A stretch of DNA of 50,348 nucleotides from UBA1723 sp045641625 (GCA_045641625.1 JAZUHH010000035.1:1-50348), one strand, 5' to 3'; shown: positions 17,050 to 26,445, numbered from the stretch's first letter. Notes: generated by a model not told the origin, from the sequence alone. Made by a program: numbers and translations.

Positions 17050-18565
17050 GCAGCTTTTCTCTTGTTTCCTGATCCAGATTAATATAAGCAGAAAGAATAA
17101 CAGAAACTGCAATAATGCCTGCTACATATATCATGTCAAACTTTGAATCTATCTCGAAATAAACAGAAAGCAAAATAGATATCGCTATTGGAAATACCGC
17201 AACTTTGAATGAAGTAAGGAAGCATTTAAATATCTCGTTCCAACGATAATCTATCTTGTTGCATAAAATGTACGGCTTAACTACAAAACTGAACAAAAAG
17301 GATTGCATTACGCCTATATAGTGCACTATCATCACAGTAACACCCAACTTAAGCAAGACGTACATCACAAAGAAACCAAATACGCTAATAACCGCTGCTG
17401 CATAGGAATTCCATTTCAGTTCTCCACTTGCCATCATCGGAACATAGAAAGCCGAACTGAAATTACTGATTATTTGGCGCGCCACTATATACTGGGCAAA
17501 TACTACTGCATATTCCGGTACCTCCACAAACCAAAGGTTCAACAATGGCTCCATAACCACTATCGTCGGCAGTCCCAACAACAGTAACAAGTCAAAAACG
17601 TAAATCGAAGACTCTAACGTTAGCTTTTTAGATTCTTCGTATTCTTTGGCGGCATATAGCTTTATTATTTGCGGATTTATAGCTGTACGGAAACTATTTA
17701 CGAACTGCATCATCGCCGCCGATATCTGATTTCCAATTGTCTGTGCTGCAACAACTACTGGCTGGAAAAACATAGATATAAGCACCACAACACCCTGCAA
17801 ACTCAAAGTTTCGGCTATATTGGCAATAAGACTCCAACCGGAAAACTTTATCAGTTTGTCCAATATAGGCTTATCAAAACCTATCGACAATATAGATTCC
17901 TCATAGTTCCTATGACAATAGAACCTGAACATCAAAGCGACTATCAATTGTACACCAGCAACTAAAGCTGCATACAAAATCAATCTGTCAAAACTGGAAA
18001 TATGCAGCAGATAAACTATCAACAGTTTTGCCAACGCCTCAAATATCCCGATATACGCATAGATGGACATATTCTCACGCGCAATGATAACGGAAGTATA
18101 AGGGACCTGGGTAATGCTGACTACTGTAGCGAAAACTGACAAATGAAAAGCTATCTCTGCAGCAAACAGTCTCTCTTCGGGAATAACCATCTTGTTGTAA
18201 AGGAACCACAAGCCTACGGTTTCCATTACAAGAGCTATTCCTAAAGCCAGAAACAAATGGGCATAGAAAGCTGTATTGAAAGTGGTCTTTAGCTTATCAT
18301 AATCCTTTTTACCTAACTCAAATGTCAGGAAACGTGAAGTACCTGTGCTTAAAGTTCCATTCAAGAATCCAAGAAATGCGACAGCACTTCCTACTGCCCC
18401 ATAGATGCCATAATCAACTTCTCCTAGCTTATCAAGAACTACTCTTGCCGTATAAAGAGTAACGCCCATGATAAAAAGCATTCTCACATACAGCAGCAAC
18501 GTGTTCTTTGCTATCCTCTTGTTATTTGAATTTTCCTCTGACAATTTTTTCAGAAAAGTCAACAC
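17018..18565 (-). CDS. Wzx-type oligosaccharide flippase (MOP superfamily)
   Basis: This 515-residue protein has 12-14 predicted membrane helices and the N-terminal sequence RIAKNTLLLYVRMLFIMGVT that I associate with Bacteroidota Wzx proteins, followed by YTARVVLDKLGEVDYGIYGA and a TGTSRFLTFELGK loop. It would translocate undecaprenyl-PP-linked repeat units to the periplasm. The start is a GTG; no upstream ATG fits. It is one of three flippase genes in the window and the one closest to the AT-rich part of the locus, so it most probably serves that repeat unit. Composition is less AT-rich than the genes just downstream. Confidence 0.9.
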   Translation of the reverse strand: MLTFLKKLSEENSNNKRIAKNTLLLYVRMLFIMGVTLYTARVVLDKLGEVDYGIYGAVGSAVAFLGFLNGTLSTGTSRFLTFELGKKDYDKLKTTFNTAFYAHLFLALGIALVMETVGLWFLYNKMVIPEERLFAAEIAFHLSVFATVVSITQVPYTSVIIARENMSIYAYIGIFEALAKLLIVYLLHISSFDRLILYAALVAGVQLIVALMFRFYCHRNYEESILSIGFDKPILDKLIKFSGWSLIANIAETLSLQGVVVLISMFFQPVVVAAQTIGNQISAAMMQFVNSFRTAINPQIIKLYAAKEYEESKKLTLESSIYVFDLLLLLGLPTIVVMEPLLNLWFVEVPEYAVVFAQYIVARQIISNFSSAFYVPMMASGELKWNSYAAAVISVFGFFVMYVLLKLGVTVMIVHYIGVMQSFLFSFVVKPYILCNKIDYRWNEIFKCFLTSFKVAVFPIAISILLSVYFEIDSKFDMIYVAGIIAVSVILSAYINLDQETREKLHGFIGRKFRK

Positions 18566-18808
18566 TTTGACTCCTACTATTTCGTATAACTATTTGAAAT
18601 AATAGGACTTAAGTGATATGTAGGTACTGATTCTTTCATCTTTTGACGAAAAACACTACAAAATTAGTCAAAATAAATGAACTTTCGGCACTATTACGGC
18701 CAAAAACTTCGTTTGAAGGCGCATTACTACGTACAATTCTGCTCTTCAACAACTTTGTTTGAAAACAAACAGACAGGCACGGCTGTAAATACTGAATTAT
18801 CGCGGTTA
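18566..18808. other. Intergenic gap between GT4 and flippase genes
   Basis: The gap holds no ORF I would call. A minus-strand TAATTTTG at 18659-18666 fits the Bacteroidota -7 consensus and could start a second transcript reading into the flippase gene, but no correctly spaced TTG was found. The gap coincides with a shift from moderately AT-rich genes to the much more AT-rich central block further left. Confidence 0.4.
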
Positions 18809-19987
18809 TTACATCAAAGTTTTGTAAAAATCTATGTACATGTCAGCTATGTGTTCGGGTGAAAAGTTTAGGCTCACATATTCTCTGATCTTATCTTTTT
18901 CGTAGTTTGTATCCATTGCCTTCCCGATGCCATCCATTAGGTCCTCAACCTTGAATCCGGAACATCTCACGCCACAAGTGTCATTCATAAGTTCCTCGGT
19001 ACCACTTACCGGAAAGACAATGGCAGGGACACCGCAAGCCATAGCCTCGATCGGAGTTTGGGCAAAAGCCTCCTGCATTGACGGCATTATGAAATAGTCT
19101 GCAGACGAATACGCATAAGATAGTTCTTCCGCATTTCTTATTGGACCGGTAGTAATTACATTCCTGTGAGTGAAGTTTGTTGGGTTATTTCCAACTGCCA
19201 GAATCCTTGCATTGGATATTCCGAGTTTCTCTATTGCATCTATCGCAACAAGCAAACCTTTTCTTTCCTCTGTAATGACGTTAGCCACCATAATAAAGAC
19301 CTTTTCATCGGAATTTATTCCAAATTTTTTTCTTGCCGAATCTCTATCCTTGATATTGAAAAGGGAACAGTCAACCGAGTTGTGAATAATGGTAGTTTTA
19401 GCGTTTCGTATTATCTCGTGGTCCTTGTACTTGTCATACATCATCTTGGACAAGAATACTATGCCTAGCTTTTTTATACCGGATATGCTTTTTAGTTTCA
19501 AGTCATAATATTTCTTCTCGACTTCATTGTCTCTGAGTACGTTTCGTTCGTAGTGGGCAATGCCGTAGAACAAATTTTCGTCATGCAGAGTCATCACCAC
19601 AGGTTTCTCAACCTTAGAGAAAAAACTCGGATAGTCTAGAAAGCAATTAACCCAATGAATATGAACCAAGTCAGCATCCTTGATCGCCTTGTCATTGTGC
19701 AAAAAGGAGAATGATGTCGGAAGAGAATAAAAACCTTTGACTCCATCGGATTTTTTGACAGATTCATTCATACTTTTCTCTGCTCCGAACAATCGGGATA
19801 AAGTCTGCGAGACAAGCATGCAGAAATAAAGGAACTTGTTATATGCCCTAACCGTAGAATCCTGCACTGTTTTCTTTGCCACAAGCATAGAGCTGTCCAC
19901 TCCCCTGCTGATCAAAGACCTATGGATTCTGTAACAGCACAATCCTGCACCGTCTGTGTCAAGCTTATTTATCTGAACTACTTTCAT
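18809..19987 (-). CDS. Glycosyltransferase family 4 (WcaC-like)
   Basis: This 392-residue GT-B enzyme starts MKVVQINKLDTDGAGLCCYRIHRSL, as in WcaC-type enzymes (S-x-G-A-A-x-R-I-H pattern), has DLVHIHWVNCFLDY (about 106-119) and VVMTLHDENLFYG, and ends with the GT4 donor site VANVITEERKGLLVAIDAI and MPSMQEAFAQTPIEAMACG, containing the E-x7-E pair. It is 4 nt from the acyltransferase upstream. The gene is separated from the flippase downstream by about 240 nt, the largest gap in this half of the locus. The sugar is unknown. Confidence 0.9.
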   Translation of the reverse strand: MKVVQINKLDTDGAGLCCYRIHRSLISRGVDSSMLVAKKTVQDSTVRAYNKFLYFCMLVSQTLSRLFGAEKSMNESVKKSDGVKGFYSLPTSFSFLHNDKAIKDADLVHIHWVNCFLDYPSFFSKVEKPVVMTLHDENLFYGIAHYERNVLRDNEVEKKYYDLKLKSISGIKKLGIVFLSKMMYDKYKDHEIIRNAKTTIIHNSVDCSLFNIKDRDSARKKFGINSDEKVFIMVANVITEERKGLLVAIDAIEKLGISNARILAVGNNPTNFTHRNVITTGPIRNAEELSYAYSSADYFIMPSMQEAFAQTPIEAMACGVPAIVFPVSGTEELMNDTCGVRCSGFKVEDLMDGIGKAMDTNYEKDKIREYVSLNFSPEHIADMYIDFYKTLM

Positions 19988-19991
19988 AGCA

Positions 19992-20675
19992 CTACTTTAC
20001 CCAGTTTATATTCCTTTTTATCACGTTTTGGTCTTTGCCGGACCCACCGACAATCACATTCTTGTCATCGAAGGATTTAGAAATAATGGAACCCGCGGCA
20101 ACTACCGTATCATCTGCTATGGAAACCCCTTTCAAGATTGTGCTTCTGCAACCTACCCACACATGGTTGCCGAAGGATATCGGCTTGGGGTCGTTCAAGA
20201 CATTCCCATCAAATCCGACAATGTCATGAAAGTCAGTATCCATAACCAAAATATCCCATGAAAGCAGACATTTTTCTCCGAAAGTAATACCTTTCTGACT
20301 GATTATTGTCGAGTTTCCAGAAATGCAGAAATCTGCGCCAAGATCCAAAGTCGAGTCGCGACCGATTGTTATTCTGCTACCGAGACCGAAATTTGTTCTT
20401 CCTCTGACGATAACTTTTCCGCCTACCTCCCATATCAGTCTCTCGCGTCTGCAGTCAATAGTACCGAGACCTACGGGACCGAGTTTGAACATGCCCGTAC
20501 TTGCCTTGCCCTGAATGTCGATGGATCCGCCCATTTTCTTCAGCCACACATGTCGATAAACAAAACACGGCAGTTTGATAGCCTGGCCGAATGGCAGATA
20601 CTTGAAGTTGAAGTAAACAGTCTTCAGCCAGTTTACTTTGAATATCTCCATTATATTTTTTACATCTACCTCCAT
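19992..20675 (-). CDS. Hexapeptide acyltransferase (WcaF/maltose acetyltransferase-like)
   Basis: This 227-residue beta-helix protein contains GSRITIGRDSTLDLGADF, ISGNSTIISQKGITFGEK and HVWVGCRSTILKGVSIADD, and has the catalytic-type histidine in DTDFHDIVG (DxxFH). The final VAAGSIISKSFDDKNVIVGG is the typical C-terminal coil. An unusual N-terminal extension of about 60 residues begins MEVDVKNIMEIFKVNWLKTV and may be an amphipathic helix at the membrane. It lies between a GT4 gene and a pyruvyltransferase homologue, the same types found together in colanic acid loci. It probably O-acetylates a repeat-unit sugar. Confidence 0.87.
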   Translation of the reverse strand: MEVDVKNIMEIFKVNWLKTVYFNFKYLPFGQAIKLPCFVYRHVWLKKMGGSIDIQGKASTGMFKLGPVGLGTIDCRRERLIWEVGGKVIVRGRTNFGLGSRITIGRDSTLDLGADFCISGNSTIISQKGITFGEKCLLSWDILVMDTDFHDIVGFDGNVLNDPKPISFGNHVWVGCRSTILKGVSIADDTVVAAGSIISKSFDDKNVIVGGSGKDQNVIKRNINWVK

Positions 20676-20686
20676 TTCATCGACTT

Positions 20687-21814
20687 TTATAGCAGTTTTG
20701 ACAATTCATTGATATAAACTTTGCGGTACATGTCTATCTTCTCTTGCGAAAAGGATACATTTTCTGCGGGAACCAAATTTCCATAGTTGCCTTGAGTCAA
20801 AGAAACATAGGAACTCTGATAGCAACCTTCCACTTCGAGTTGCTTCAAAAAGCCAATCGTTTTTCCTTTTGTCGGATCGGTATAATCCAAAATTATATTC
20901 CTTCCGTTCAGAATAGTCTGAAGCACAATTGAATGAAAACGCATTCCGTAACAATACTTCGCGTTGTAATATGCCTTCATAGTGTCAAACAAAGATAACG
21001 GAACGGACTGCAAACGTATCTTATCACTTCCACAAGCTTTCTGAAGTTCGTACAGATACTTTCGATCATCACCGCCGACATAGTATGTATGCATAGGCAC
21101 AAGGTGAACATTCTCACCCTTTTCATCAGATTCCTTGCTTATGAGAGAGCAGAAATAATTCCTATACTCTGCCGCCTTGACACTATCATAGGAGTCAAGG
21201 GTAACATCCCTGAAATTGAACACGACATCTGCCAGCTCCGGCTGGTTTGCGGATAAGATCTCTTTGGCAAATACGGCGCAGAACACAGCCGGATCTATTG
21301 AAGACAAACATCTGTCGTCACCAGATTCCTTCACATACTCCTGCTTTGAAATTGCATCGCGGAATATAACAACATCGGAAGCTGAAACCAAAGACTTGAC
21401 CATCTCTTTGTACTTGGACTCCCTGATTGGACCGTAGCCGCAGCCAAGGACTCCGGTACGGACTCCACACTTCTTTGCATACTCGAAAGCGAAAGTCAGC
21501 ATCTTTGTGGCCGGAATATCCATAAAGGGACCTCCTCCAAAAAATAGGAAATCGCTATTTTGAACGGACTTTTTTATCTCGGATTTGATTGTAGTGTCAT
21601 ATAGGGATATGCCCTTCATCTTACCTCCGGAGATCTGCTGAAGGAACTCCCCATCCTCGAGGACAGTACGCTGGGAAAATGTCGGACACAAAGAACCGAG
21701 AACTATTTCAAACTCGTCAATGACGAGAGAAAACAGATTGACCAATCCTGCAAGTATGGCTCTGTCACCGATGGTCTCGGTACCATACCATCCAACTATA
21801 TTTATTCTCTTCAT
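20687..21814 (-). CDS. Polysaccharide pyruvyl transferase family protein (WcaK-like)
   Basis: This protein shows the family pattern from its start: INIVGWYGTETIGDRAIL, corresponding to the G-x-N-x-GD N-terminal block, then FLFFGGGPFMD, GVRTGVLGCGYGPI and DVVIFRDAISKQ. The C-terminal half has GMRFHSIVLQTILNGR, matching the conserved G-x-R-x-H-x-x-x-A motif. Members transfer pyruvate from PEP to a sugar to form a ketal, as in CsaB and WcaK. I use the ATG at 21814; a GTG at 21820 would add two residues. It is 11 nt from the acyltransferase gene and 14 nt from the radical SAM gene. Confidence 0.9.
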   Translation of the reverse strand: MKRINIVGWYGTETIGDRAILAGLVNLFSLVIDEFEIVLGSLCPTFSQRTVLEDGEFLQQISGGKMKGISLYDTTIKSEIKKSVQNSDFLFFGGGPFMDIPATKMLTFAFEYAKKCGVRTGVLGCGYGPIRESKYKEMVKSLVSASDVVIFRDAISKQEYVKESGDDRCLSSIDPAVFCAVFAKEILSANQPELADVVFNFRDVTLDSYDSVKAAEYRNYFCSLISKESDEKGENVHLVPMHTYYVGGDDRKYLYELQKACGSDKIRLQSVPLSLFDTMKAYYNAKYCYGMRFHSIVLQTILNGRNIILDYTDPTKGKTIGFLKQLEVEGCYQSSYVSLTQGNYGNLVPAENVSFSQEKIDMYRKVYINELSKLL

Positions 21815-21828
21815 ACTCACTAGTCCGA

Positions 21829-22905
21829 TTAAAACATTTTACTTCGCCACAACAGTCTCAACTTTTCCATAGCGATAATGAACACTCCCTTGATAGTAGG
21901 CGACCAACAGTAGTGGATACAGGTGTCGCAATTGGAGAACACCTGCTTTTCCGCTTTCTTGAACCTTTCTTTTGAAGTCACATTTTCTACGCCTTCATCA
22001 TAGATATTACCCAAAGAATCACTTGCAGTGGCACAAAGATAGAACTCCATATTCTCGTCTATCGTAATATCCCTATATCTGAAATTGCACGTAGAAAGTC
22101 TTCCTTTGCCTCCATTCTGCAAGTAAAGAATCTGCATATAGTAGCGCATCTTGTCCCCGATATTCTTTGCCTTCGACATTCTGCTCTGGAAAAACTCTAT
22201 TGCCATAAGTTTTGCCTTTTCATCGGAAAGAACGGAATATCTTTCGGCATCGTGGAAAGTATGTATTCTCTTGTTTGGCACAGCCAAATGATACTCTACA
22301 TCAACATTATATTCATCCGCAAAACTTTCCACCTTGAAAAGCTCATAGACATTATAACTGGATATAGTACACCCGAGCCTAAAGCTGTCACAATACTTTG
22401 ACTTGTCCTTCAGCACCTCGAGAACTGTAGCCGAAGTCTTGCTAAAGGCATTCGGAACTCCACGAACTATATCATGAGTTTCTCCGATGGAATCGACTGA
22501 AAATACCAAAGCCAGATGAACACCATGTTCCTTGCACTTGGCATGAACAGATGCAAGCTTTTCAAGCAGTATATTGGTTAGCAGGCCGTTTGAAATCAGA
22601 GTTATGTCCTTAAGTGCGGGCAAAACGAAAAGCATGTCTATCACTTTTTCAAACTGGCGGTGCAGAACTGTTTCGCCGCCGTTCACACCAACCGACCTGA
22701 CAGCCGAAAAGTACGGATGCGACAAGACTTTTCCCAATTTCTCGGGATCTATGTCATTATGGGTGTCATGCTTCCACACATTACAAGTTACGCACCTGGA
22801 ATTGCATTTGCCGGTAATAGGCAGCTGAATGACCAAAGGCTTTCTCCTTATACCTAGCTTGTCAGCCAAATCGAGCTTGAATATTCTTGTAATTGCAGAC
22901 AGCAT
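21829..22905 (-). CDS. Radical SAM protein with SPASM-like C-terminus
   Basis: The 4Fe-4S/SAM site is CNSRCVTC (C34, C38, C41), followed by the NGGE motif (75-78) that contacts SAM. A second cysteine set near the end (C273, C291, C326, C329, C333) resembles a SPASM or twitch auxiliary cluster domain. There is no methyltransferase or B12 domain, and no peptide substrate gene nearby. Radical SAM enzymes in glycan loci can epimerise, deoxygenate or dehydrogenate sugars, but I cannot name the reaction here. It is cotranscribed with a WcaK-like gene and a flippase (3 nt). The class is firm; the role is unknown. Confidence 0.88.
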   Translation of the reverse strand: MLSAITRIFKLDLADKLGIRRKPLVIQLPITGKCNSRCVTCNVWKHDTHNDIDPEKLGKVLSHPYFSAVRSVGVNGGETVLHRQFEKVIDMLFVLPALKDITLISNGLLTNILLEKLASVHAKCKEHGVHLALVFSVDSIGETHDIVRGVPNAFSKTSATVLEVLKDKSKYCDSFRLGCTISSYNVYELFKVESFADEYNVDVEYHLAVPNKRIHTFHDAERYSVLSDEKAKLMAIEFFQSRMSKAKNIGDKMRYYMQILYLQNGGKGRLSTCNFRYRDITIDENMEFYLCATASDSLGNIYDEGVENVTSKERFKKAEKQVFSNCDTCIHYCWSPTIKGVFIIAMEKLRLLWRSKMF

Positions 22906-22908
22906 ATA

Positions 22909-24369
22909 TTAAATTTTGTTTTTGTTTAATTTGGACAATCCTTTACGGAATAGCTTCTCCGCTTCCGGCAAACTATGTGTAGAGTACAAAAATAGTGAGT
23001 TTATCACTACAATCACACAATTACATAAAAAAAGATTCAAGGAACCGCATTCCAAGAAATACTTGGCAATACCCAACTGTACAATCACAGCCACAAATAT
23101 AGCCAAAGGCTTCGCTATGATTCGCAAAATCTCAGAAACTGAAATCTCCAGATATTTGCATACGAAGTAATTGTAACCCCAGAAACCTATGATATAGGAA
23201 ATCGTGATCATCAAAGCCGTGAACTCCAGATTCTTTGTTGACAAACCTATTCCAATGCACACAATCAGAGAGAACAAGACCACCAAACTGCCATAGATCA
23301 ATGCCTCGAGCCTATTTATCGACTGCATTACCGCTCCGATTGGAGTCTGCATCAACTGAAAGGCTATACTTAGGCTCAACATCTGGAATACAGCAATTGA
23401 CGGTACCCACTTATCTCCGTAGAGAGTAAGTATCAGAACATCCGAAAAGGCATAAAGCAGAAAAGATATGACAAAACCCACTTCGGAAAGCAATCTCAAC
23501 ATCTTCAGGTAGGCATTGCTAATATACTCCCTGTTATTCTGATAGTCGCTCAAAATAGGATGAAGCACCGGAGACAAAACTGCCGAGACATTTGTCAGAG
23601 GCATAAGCATAATGCTGTAAGACTTCTCGTAATAACCCAAACTGTCAGGACTGACTTTTCCTATACAGAACTTGTCAACCTCTCTGTAGAGCAGATAGAT
23701 CAGGTTGAACACCATCTGCAATGTTGCGAAGGACAATATCTTGTTGAAAAAGGAAAACTGCAGCGAAAAGGAAACCGGACGACAGATATAGTTGATTACC
23801 AAGATCAGGAAGTTTCCCAAAATAGGGTTCACCAGCAACGCATACACACCGCCTCCGTTGAGAGCATAGACAACCGCCAAAATTCCGGTAGATACATTGA
23901 CTGTTATCGTTCTGACTGTGACTACCTTAAACTTCTTGTCCTTCATCAATAAGGCATTCGGAACAATAGTGGCAACAGAAAAGAATATACAAAAACACAA
24001 CAAGTAGAGAATATTTCTGAAATCCTCCCCGTATTTGAAATAAGACTCTATCAAAGGAACGGTCAGATAGAACAAAAGGCTCAACACCAAGGCCAATATC
24101 CACACAACGGAATTTATGCCGCGGTAATCTTCTTCCTCCAACTCCTTGTTCTGGACTATTGCGGGAGAAATTCCTACTGTCACCAGATTGGAAAAGAATG
24201 TCAGGAACAACGTAGCTATCGCAACCACTCCAAAATCCTTGGGTTCGAGCAAACGGGACAGAATAGCAGTAATGACAATATTCACCAACAAAGACGAATA
24301 TTTCGCCAATGCTGAGTAGAACACTCCCGAAAAGAAAACTTTCTTTGTATGATTGCTATTCTCCTGCAC
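22909..24369 (-). CDS. Wzx/WzxC-like polysaccharide flippase
   Basis: This 486-residue MOP-superfamily transporter begins VFFSGVFYSALAKYSSLLVN and has ILSRLLEPKDFGVVAIATLF, the standard first-helix pair of WzxC/TuaB-type flippases, followed by about 12 further helices. Loop segments EVDKFCIGKVSPDSLGYYEK and NVSAVLSPVLHPILSDYQ match the polysaccharide exporter subfamily. The start codon is GTG. Next to WcaK-, WcaF- and WcaC-like genes it completes a colanic-acid-like gene set. Function: flipping of lipid-linked saccharide. Confidence 0.9.
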   Translation of the reverse strand: MQENSNHTKKVFFSGVFYSALAKYSSLLVNIVITAILSRLLEPKDFGVVAIATLFLTFFSNLVTVGISPAIVQNKELEEEDYRGINSVVWILALVLSLLFYLTVPLIESYFKYGEDFRNILYLLCFCIFFSVATIVPNALLMKDKKFKVVTVRTITVNVSTGILAVVYALNGGGVYALLVNPILGNFLILVINYICRPVSFSLQFSFFNKILSFATLQMVFNLIYLLYREVDKFCIGKVSPDSLGYYEKSYSIMLMPLTNVSAVLSPVLHPILSDYQNNREYISNAYLKMLRLLSEVGFVISFLLYAFSDVLILTLYGDKWVPSIAVFQMLSLSIAFQLMQTPIGAVMQSINRLEALIYGSLVVLFSLIVCIGIGLSTKNLEFTALMITISYIIGFWGYNYFVCKYLEISVSEILRIIAKPLAIFVAVIVQLGIAKYFLECGSLNLFLCNCVIVVINSLFLYSTHSLPEAEKLFRKGLSKLNKNKI

Positions 24370-24437
24370 CTGAATCTTCCTGATTTAGACAACTCGCGCA
24401 AAGTTACTACTTTTTATAATAACTTTACGTCTGTTTG

Positions 24438-25679
24438 CTATCGAACAGCCAAACTATCGTCATATCGCTTTGTCAGACTGACAAACCAAAATAGCTGCGC
24501 CATACGAATTACAAACGTAGAAACTCCTATGAGAAGCATTGCCAGCATGAAATTGTCGAAGTATATTGCTATCTCAATAACCAACAGTCTGACCAAAATG
24601 TTAACTATCTCTATCGCTAGATTTCCCTTGAGCTTGATCAACACTTCCGGAATGAAAACCAAAGAAGAAAGCATATAGGTTGCAAAACACCACGGAAGAA
24701 GAAGCCTCAACACCTCTCCTGTTCTACCCCAGCCATCTCCGAACATCCACTCGGTAACTAAAGGAAGGCAAAAGTACAAAACTACAAAAGCGGGAATCAG
24801 TCCAGCACAAGAATATTTTATAAATTTCACGATGTAACCGCCAATTTTCTCTTTTCGGTTTACTTTTTCAGATACAGTCTGCAGCATTACCTGATAGATT
24901 GAATTGGCAATCATTTGAATAGGAAGAAAACCTATGGTCATAGCCAAAGAGAAATAACCTATCTCCTTCATATCGAAAGCAGAAGAAAGGATCATTACAG
25001 GCAGTCCGTTACTTAACTGAACAAGCAAATTCTTTGGGAACGCATATAGGGGAAACTCCCTGTACTTGTCCAAATAGAATCGAATATCCGAAGAAGTAAT
25101 GGTTTTGAGTTCCGTGAAGATACCTTTCAATTTCTTCGTTGAAACCGACACAAATGCTATCATCTGGCCAAGCAAAGATGCCACGACAAGGAAGAAACCG
25201 GACGGTGACAAATAACCGAAAACAATCTTAAGCAAAGAGTTTGAAGAACTTTGCAGAACTTGATAGCTGGCAATCTTTCCGAACTGCTTGTCCCTGTTCA
25301 TATAGAAGCTAACCAACTGCCACATTCCAACCACAGCGACGTATATCGGCATCATCCACCAAACATTTACAAGTTCGGCAGAAAAAAATCCGATGAAAGG
25401 AATAAAAAGTATGACTGCAAAGACTACGACTACCAAGGAATAGGCTCCTGCCTTGAAAAGAGAAAGGGCCCCCTTGTTCTCCTCCGGTAAAGGCAAGGCA
25501 TTATGCAAATCGAGAACAGCAACCAGAGTGAGAATGGAACCGACTGTGAGAAAAAGGTTCATGACTCCGAAATCTTCCGGCTGATACAATCGGGTGAGCA
25601 AAGGATACACCATCACGCCCAATGCTTGTGCAATAACATTGGCAGAAAAAAGTTTTGATATATTCTTCAGATTACCCAT
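24438..25679 (-). CDS. Oligosaccharide flippase family protein (Wzx)
   Basis: This 413-residue polytopic protein has LFSANVIAQALGVMVYPLLT and TRLYQPEDFGVMNLFLTVGS, the N-terminal signature of MOP flippases, and about 12 membrane helices. The conserved FALMIPF-like centre appears as KYREFPLYAFPKNLLVQLSN. It is shorter than its two neighbours in class, within the normal Wzx range (400-450). It lies 7 nt from mtgA upstream and 68 nt from the next flippase. Two adjacent, unlike flippases suggest that two glycans are handled, or that one works as a specialised partner. Confidence 0.88.
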   Translation of the reverse strand: MGNLKNISKLFSANVIAQALGVMVYPLLTRLYQPEDFGVMNLFLTVGSILTLVAVLDLHNALPLPEENKGALSLFKAGAYSLVVVVFAVILFIPFIGFFSAELVNVWWMMPIYVAVVGMWQLVSFYMNRDKQFGKIASYQVLQSSSNSLLKIVFGYLSPSGFFLVVASLLGQMIAFVSVSTKKLKGIFTELKTITSSDIRFYLDKYREFPLYAFPKNLLVQLSNGLPVMILSSAFDMKEIGYFSLAMTIGFLPIQMIANSIYQVMLQTVSEKVNRKEKIGGYIVKFIKYSCAGLIPAFVVLYFCLPLVTEWMFGDGWGRTGEVLRLLLPWCFATYMLSSLVFIPEVLIKLKGNLAIEIVNILVRLLVIEIAIYFDNFMLAMLLIGVSTFVIRMAQLFWFVSLTKRYDDSLAVR

Positions 25680-25686
25680 TTCCCTT

Positions 25687-26406
25687 TCAGTCTTCTTTTA
25701 AGTCAATTTTTCCTAGCTGACGCATAACTCTCGTAATTGTGCTTTGCCTGCGAGTCATGTAGCTTGAAGGCTTTTGAGGATTCATCTTCAAAGGATTAGG
25801 CAAAGAAGCGGCAATCAGAGCGGCCTCCGACTGAGTCAAGTCTTTGGACGGCTTGTGGAAATAGATTCTTGATGCCTTCTCGACACCATATATTCCATGT
25901 CCTGTTTCAAGCACATTCAAATATACTTCCATTATTCTCTTTTTGCTCCACGTCTTTTCTATAAGGAATGTGAAGTAAGCTTCCAGTCCCTTTCTGAAAT
26001 AGGACCTTCTAGGGTAAAGGAAGACATTCTTTGCAACCTGCTGGGAGATTGTGCTCGCTCCCACTAGCTTTTTACCCTTTTTATTCATCTCTCGGGCTTT
26101 CTCTATTGCATCCCAATCAAATCCGGAATGGGAAAGAAACTTATTGTCCTCGGAAGCTATCACTGCCCTGACCATGTTCGGGGAAATGTTCCCAATAGGA
26201 GTCCATTCCTTTACAATTCTGACGTCTTCATCGGAAAAAATCTGCTCGGTAGTACGAATAACCATAAGTGGAGTGACCGGTATAGGCACCCACTTGTACA
26301 ACAGGACAAAAAAGATTGAAGATACGAAAAAAAAGATAATGAAATTGCGTACAAACCTTAAGATTCGCACCCCCACCAATTTCATATATCTTAAATCCAA
26401 CTTCAT
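25687..26406 (-). CDS. mtgA: Monofunctional peptidoglycan glycosyltransferase
   Basis: This GT51 enzyme polymerises lipid II into glycan strands in the periplasm. It has one N-terminal membrane helix (about 20-38) and then the GT51 motifs: ASEDNKFLSHSGFDW with catalytic E86, GASTISQQVAKNVFL, RKGLEAYFTFLIEKTWSKKR and IMEVYLNVLETGHGIYGVEKAS. No transpeptidase domain follows, and 239 residues is the MtgA length. It is the first gene of the minus-strand polysaccharide run, with a candidate promoter at 26446-26453. An in-frame Met8 is an alternative start. Confidence 0.95.
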   Translation of the reverse strand: MKLDLRYMKLVGVRILRFVRNFIIFFFVSSIFFVLLYKWVPIPVTPLMVIRTTEQIFSDEDVRIVKEWTPIGNISPNMVRAVIASEDNKFLSHSGFDWDAIEKAREMNKKGKKLVGASTISQQVAKNVFLYPRRSYFRKGLEAYFTFLIEKTWSKKRIMEVYLNVLETGHGIYGVEKASRIYFHKPSKDLTQSEAALIAASLPNPLKMNPQKPSSYMTRRQSTITRVMRQLGKIDLKED

Positions 26407-26445
26407 TACACCGATGTTTTTAACTTTTTTATGGAATTACAAACG

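Noticed and set aside
20706..20954. 82-codon ORF in another frame of the pyruvyltransferase gene
   Set aside because: It overlaps the C-terminal part of a full-length family member, and its translation has no recognisable pattern; the main frame is unbroken.
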